Shown here one piece after another: positions 61,690 through 64,000 of a DNA stretch of 64,000 nucleotides. Within the stretch, counting starts at the first letter, position 1. Each line of letters starts with the position of its first letter. Origin of the DNA: JAGHEK01 sp044426235 (GTDB taxonomy: Bacteria > Bacillota > Clostridia > Peptostreptococcales > Peptostreptococcaceae); contig JAWXUS010000007.1 of NCBI GenBank assembly GCA_044426235.1, positions 1 through 64,000 on the forward strand, in the 5' to 3' direction. The notes below the pieces were generated by a model, which did not search any database, had not been told where the DNA came from, and saw only the letters and a program-made list of their open reading frames with translations. The translations under genes were made by a program, and so were the position numbers.

Positions 61690-62739
61690 CTAACTAAGAA
61701 CTTCATCAAGTAAATCTATTAAACTATCTATACTGTCTATTACTTGTATTCCACCGAATACCCAGTAATTAGTAGTTAAGTATAATACTTTATCTTCTTG
61801 AACAGCTTTAGTACTATTCCATACATCACTTTGAACTGCCATTGCATCAAGTGCTGATTGCTTTGAAACTTCAGGATCTTGAGTTGAATTTATAAATATC
61901 ATTAAGTCATTTTGTAAATCAACTAAACTTTCTAAACTAACAGGAGAGTTTGATCCACCCATAGAATCGTTATAAGCATTTTCAAAACCTAATGCTTTCA
62001 TAACAGAACCTAGAGTTGAGCTTTCTTGTTGTGCATAAAAGTCCATATTGTTAGTTACCATAGTACTTAAGAATACTGTCCCTTCAAAACGTTCTTTTGC
62101 ATCTACCATTTTTGCATCAAGTGCATCAAATCTTTCCATTAATTCAGTAGCTATTTGCTCTTGTTCTGGTGTTTTTGAGAAAGCATCAGTAAACGATTTA
62201 GTTTCTTCTTTTATTAAACCATATGGATCTGCTAATCCATAAGTTGTAGCTATTACATAACACGGAATTCCTGCATCTTGAAGTACTTTACCATGAGTTT
62301 CCATAGCTGATTCTGGTATTAATACAAGTTCTGGATCTGCATCGATTATACTTTCAAGATCAAATGATTCAGCAGTAATTGCAGTTACAACCTCAGCAGT
62401 TAAATCTTCTGGATATTCAAGAACTGTAGTTTGTGGAACCATTAAAAGATCTACACCCATTTCATGAAGTGCTAAAACTGGAGCAGTTGATAAACAAACT
62501 ATTCTCTCAGGTACACTATCAAGAACTATGTCTTCATAACCTTTTTCAACTAAAACTGGAACATGCTTTAATACGAATTGTCCATTACTCTCATCTGTAG
62601 ATTCTTCTTGAACCACTTCTTCTTGAGTAGTTTGTGAGTCTTGTGTTGTATCGCTACTTTCGTTACTTGAACTACAACCTGTAAGTAAAGTTACAGTTAT
62701 ACCAAATAAACAAAGCTTTTTTATCATAGATTTATTCAT
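61690..62739 (-). CDS. Iron-complex-type substrate-binding lipoprotein
   Basis: 349 residues. Lipobox LLTGC (Cys22) is followed by a Ser/Thr/Glu-rich linker to about residue 50, then a two-lobed class III (FecB/BtuF-type) receptor: ERIVCLSTAPVLALHEMGVDLLMVP, IIDADPELVLIPES, and an end FGGIQVIDSIDSLIDLLDEVL. First gene of the nitrogenase-like operon, under a Fur box. Ligand unknown; a ferric or other metal chelate is likely. Confidence 0.85.
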   Translation of the reverse strand: MNKSMIKKLCLFGITVTLLTGCSSSNESSDTTQDSQTTQEEVVQEESTDESNGQFVLKHVPVLVEKGYEDIVLDSVPERIVCLSTAPVLALHEMGVDLLMVPQTTVLEYPEDLTAEVVTAITAESFDLESIIDADPELVLIPESAMETHGKVLQDAGIPCYVIATTYGLADPYGLIKEETKSFTDAFSKTPEQEQIATELMERFDALDAKMVDAKERFEGTVFLSTMVTNNMDFYAQQESSTLGSVMKALGFENAYNDSMGGSNSPVSLESLVDLQNDLMIFINSTQDPEVSKQSALDAMAVQSDVWNSTKAVQEDKVLYLTTNYWVFGGIQVIDSIDSLIDLLDEVLS

Positions 62740-62790
62740 AAAATCCCCCTAGATATTGATTTTTATTATTATTTAATATGGAAATGCTAA

Positions 62791-62846
62791 TGATATTAGT
62801 TATCATTCGACTATTTCATTATATTAATTCGTCTAAATTTTGTCAA
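62791..62846 (-). promoter_or_regulatory. Strong promoter and Fur box of the nitrogenase-like operon
   Basis: On the minus strand TTGACA (62846-62841), 17-bp spacer, TATAAT (62823-62818): a full consensus promoter. Just downstream, 62791-62805 reads TGATATTAGTTATCA, a Fur 7-1-7 site with 12 of 14 positions correct. Iron-dependent repression is predicted. Confidence 0.8.
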
Positions 62847-63175
62847 TAACAATTTTTTTAAATTTTATACTTTAATTATAATTAAATTTTTTTGTGATTA
62901 CTTTTTACTAAATAATAAAGCATTAATACTCTTTATTAAAACTATATTTATTCTATAAAAAATATTCATTAATTATTTTAAAAAACTTTTCCATAAAAAT
63001 TAAAACTGAATTATTCTATATATCTACTATTATTTATAAAAAAATATTACTAGTAATAAATTTAGATAATTCTTTAATACAAATTATATGTATTTAATAA
63101 ATAATCCTTTAAATTTTTAATATATATCTAAAAAATTATCATAAAAATACTCTTAAAACATATTTATTTAGTATA
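62847..63175. other. AT-rich spacer without visible features
   Basis: Only A/T-rich sequence; no gene, hairpin or convincing promoter recognised, although the promoter of the gene at 63189 must lie here. Confidence 0.4.
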
Positions 63176-63188
63176 GGAGGTGATAAAT

Positions 63189-63782
63189 ATGATTTGTAAG
63201 GGTTGTGGAAAAGAAAATGAAGAAAATAGTAAATTTTGTTATTCTTGTGGTTATAAGTTATTAAATATTCAAGAAAATATTAAAAATAATGAATATTATC
63301 AAAAATTTACAGATATTAAATTTAATGAAAATTTAGATGATAATATAATGACAAACTTTATCCAAAATAACGTTCATTATTATTTACTAAAATATAAGCA
63401 TATGAATGGACTAAATAAAACTACAAGTTGGAACTGGGCATCATTTTTCCTAGGTACGTATTGGCTATTTTATAGAAAAATGTATCTTTATGGAGTTTTG
63501 TCAATAATAATTCCCGCAATACTATCTATTATTCCAATAGTTAATTTAATTGCAATATTTGCTTGTCCAATATTTCTTGGACTTTATGGAAACACTATAT
63601 ACCTTCATCATATGAATAAAAAAATCGAAGAAATTATGCACGTAGATGATAATATTCGTGATATGGTAATTAGAAATACAGGTGGAGTAAATATTATAGT
63701 TCCAATAATATTTGTATTAATTAGTGGATTGGCATCATTTATTTGGTTTTCATCAATGTTTGTGTACCTATTTGCTTATTAA
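63189..63782 (+). CDS. Zinc-ribbon membrane protein, DUF2628-like
   Basis: About 197 residues from ATG 63189; a perfect AGGAGGTGAT lies 5-6 bases before it. An N-terminal zinc ribbon (CKGCGKENEENSKFCYSCG, two CxxC pairs) is followed by a linker and the DUF2628-like core SWNWASFFLGTYWLFYRKMYLYG. Three hydrophobic segments then follow. Such proteins sit in the membrane with unknown function. Confidence 0.75.
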   Translation: MICKGCGKENEENSKFCYSCGYKLLNIQENIKNNEYYQKFTDIKFNENLDDNIMTNFIQNNVHYYLLKYKHMNGLNKTTSWNWASFFLGTYWLFYRKMYLYGVLSIIIPAILSIIPIVNLIAIFACPIFLGLYGNTIYLHHMNKKIEEIMHVDDNIRDMVIRNTGGVNIIVPIIFVLISGLASFIWFSSMFVYLFAY

Positions 63783-63812
63783 AAGGAGTAGGCTTATGCC
63801 TATTTCTTTTTT
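63783..63812 (+). terminator. Terminator
   Basis: AGGAGTAGGC-TTAT-GCCTATTTCT with T6 following; two wobble or mismatch positions. Confidence 0.75.
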
Positions 63813-63885
63813 GTATAAAAAAGAGGATTTAAAAGTTTTTTGTAGAATTAAATAATAATTTATAAAATTAAGGGGAGGGAATAAT

Positions 63886-64000
63886 TTGAAATTTAAAAAA
63901 ATCGCAACAAATTTTGCAGTTAGCTTTATGGTACTCAGTTCATTAAATACTTCTTATGCAACTTCAATAAAAGATATTAACGGACATTGGGCAGAATCTA
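63886..64000 (+). CDS. SLH-domain surface protein (5' end only)
   Basis: TTG 63886 has AAGGGGAGGGA at 6-8 bases. A signal peptide (MKFKKIATNFAVSFMVLSSL, cleavage near SYA) is followed by the start of an SLH module, DINGHWAES, with the intact Trp that the gene at 27115 has lost. The window ends here. Confidence 0.75.
   Translation, partial: MKFKKIATNFAVSFMVLSSLNTSYATSIKDINGHWAES

Overview
The window is very AT-rich (by eye roughly a quarter to 30% G+C) and encodes S-layer-homology (SLH) proteins, strong AGGAGG-type ribosome binding sites, lipoproteins and an anaerobe-type nitrogenase-like operon. This points to a low-GC anaerobic member of the Bacillota (Clostridia/Tissierellia-like). I cannot name the species. 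I see no rRNA, tRNA, ribosomal-protein or other core chromosomal genes. I do see a candidate replication module (22-bp iterons, HTH initiator-like gene, candidate antisense RNA with attenuator), a ParA/ribbon-helix-helix partition pair, and a tyrosine recombinase beside a 34-bp palindrome. I therefore read the window as part of a large plasmid or chromid.

Layout. 0.1-2 kb: replication module. 2-9.3 kb: Fur-box-preceded NikA/CntA-type ABC importer with an M14 deacylase-like enzyme and a MATE exporter, probably metal or metallophore traffic. 9.4-15.9 kb: two large secreted proteins, one SLH-anchored beta-repeat protein and one aerolysin-like/InlB-repeat protein. 16-17.3 kb: partition genes. 17.3-21.1 kb: accessory genes, including a decayed Mrr nuclease and a degenerate PLD protein. 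21.2-26.6 kb: complete sialic-acid catabolic operon with a frameshifted RpiR regulator. 27.1 kb: SLH protein broken by one TGA. 28-31.3 kb: oxidoreductase, AT-hook/ParB-like protein, prokaryotic viperin. 31.4-36.6 kb: SPFH/NfeD pair, orphan ABC ATPase, betaine/choline importer. 36.8-41.1 kb: PIN-domain operon interrupted by a decayed IS5-type element, then a GNAT gene. 41.1-46.9 kb: recombinase and fructose PTS operon. 46.9-54.7 kb: accessory island with deoxyribosyltransferase, GrpE-like coiled coil, B12 radical SAM enzyme, P-loop kinase, GreA, truncated Hsp70-like gene and broken Fic gene. 55-56.4 kb: Lcl-domain lipoprotein. 56.4-62.8 kb: Fur-box-preceded nitrogenase-like operon with its own ABC importer. 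63.2-64 kb: zinc-ribbon membrane protein and the start of another SLH protein.

The most striking unexplained signal is a set of six intergenic arrays in which the 7-mer ATTWAAT recurs every 12 bp exactly (four or five times per array, 25 copies in all). They lie near 1.5, 16.0, 21.1, 26.9, 28.0 and 47.9 kb. One sits directly upstream of parA and others lie between convergent genes, so they look like dispersed centromere or nucleoid-protein sites rather than ordinary operators. A second theme is decay by G:C-to-A:T changes: conserved Trp codons have become TGA or TAG, one Gln codon has become TAA, and three genes have ATA exactly where the start codon should be. Iron supply looks important, because two strong Fur boxes head two different importer operons. 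Anti-phage functions (viperin, Mrr remnant, possibly the PIN operon and the radical SAM/kinase pair) are scattered through the accessory parts.
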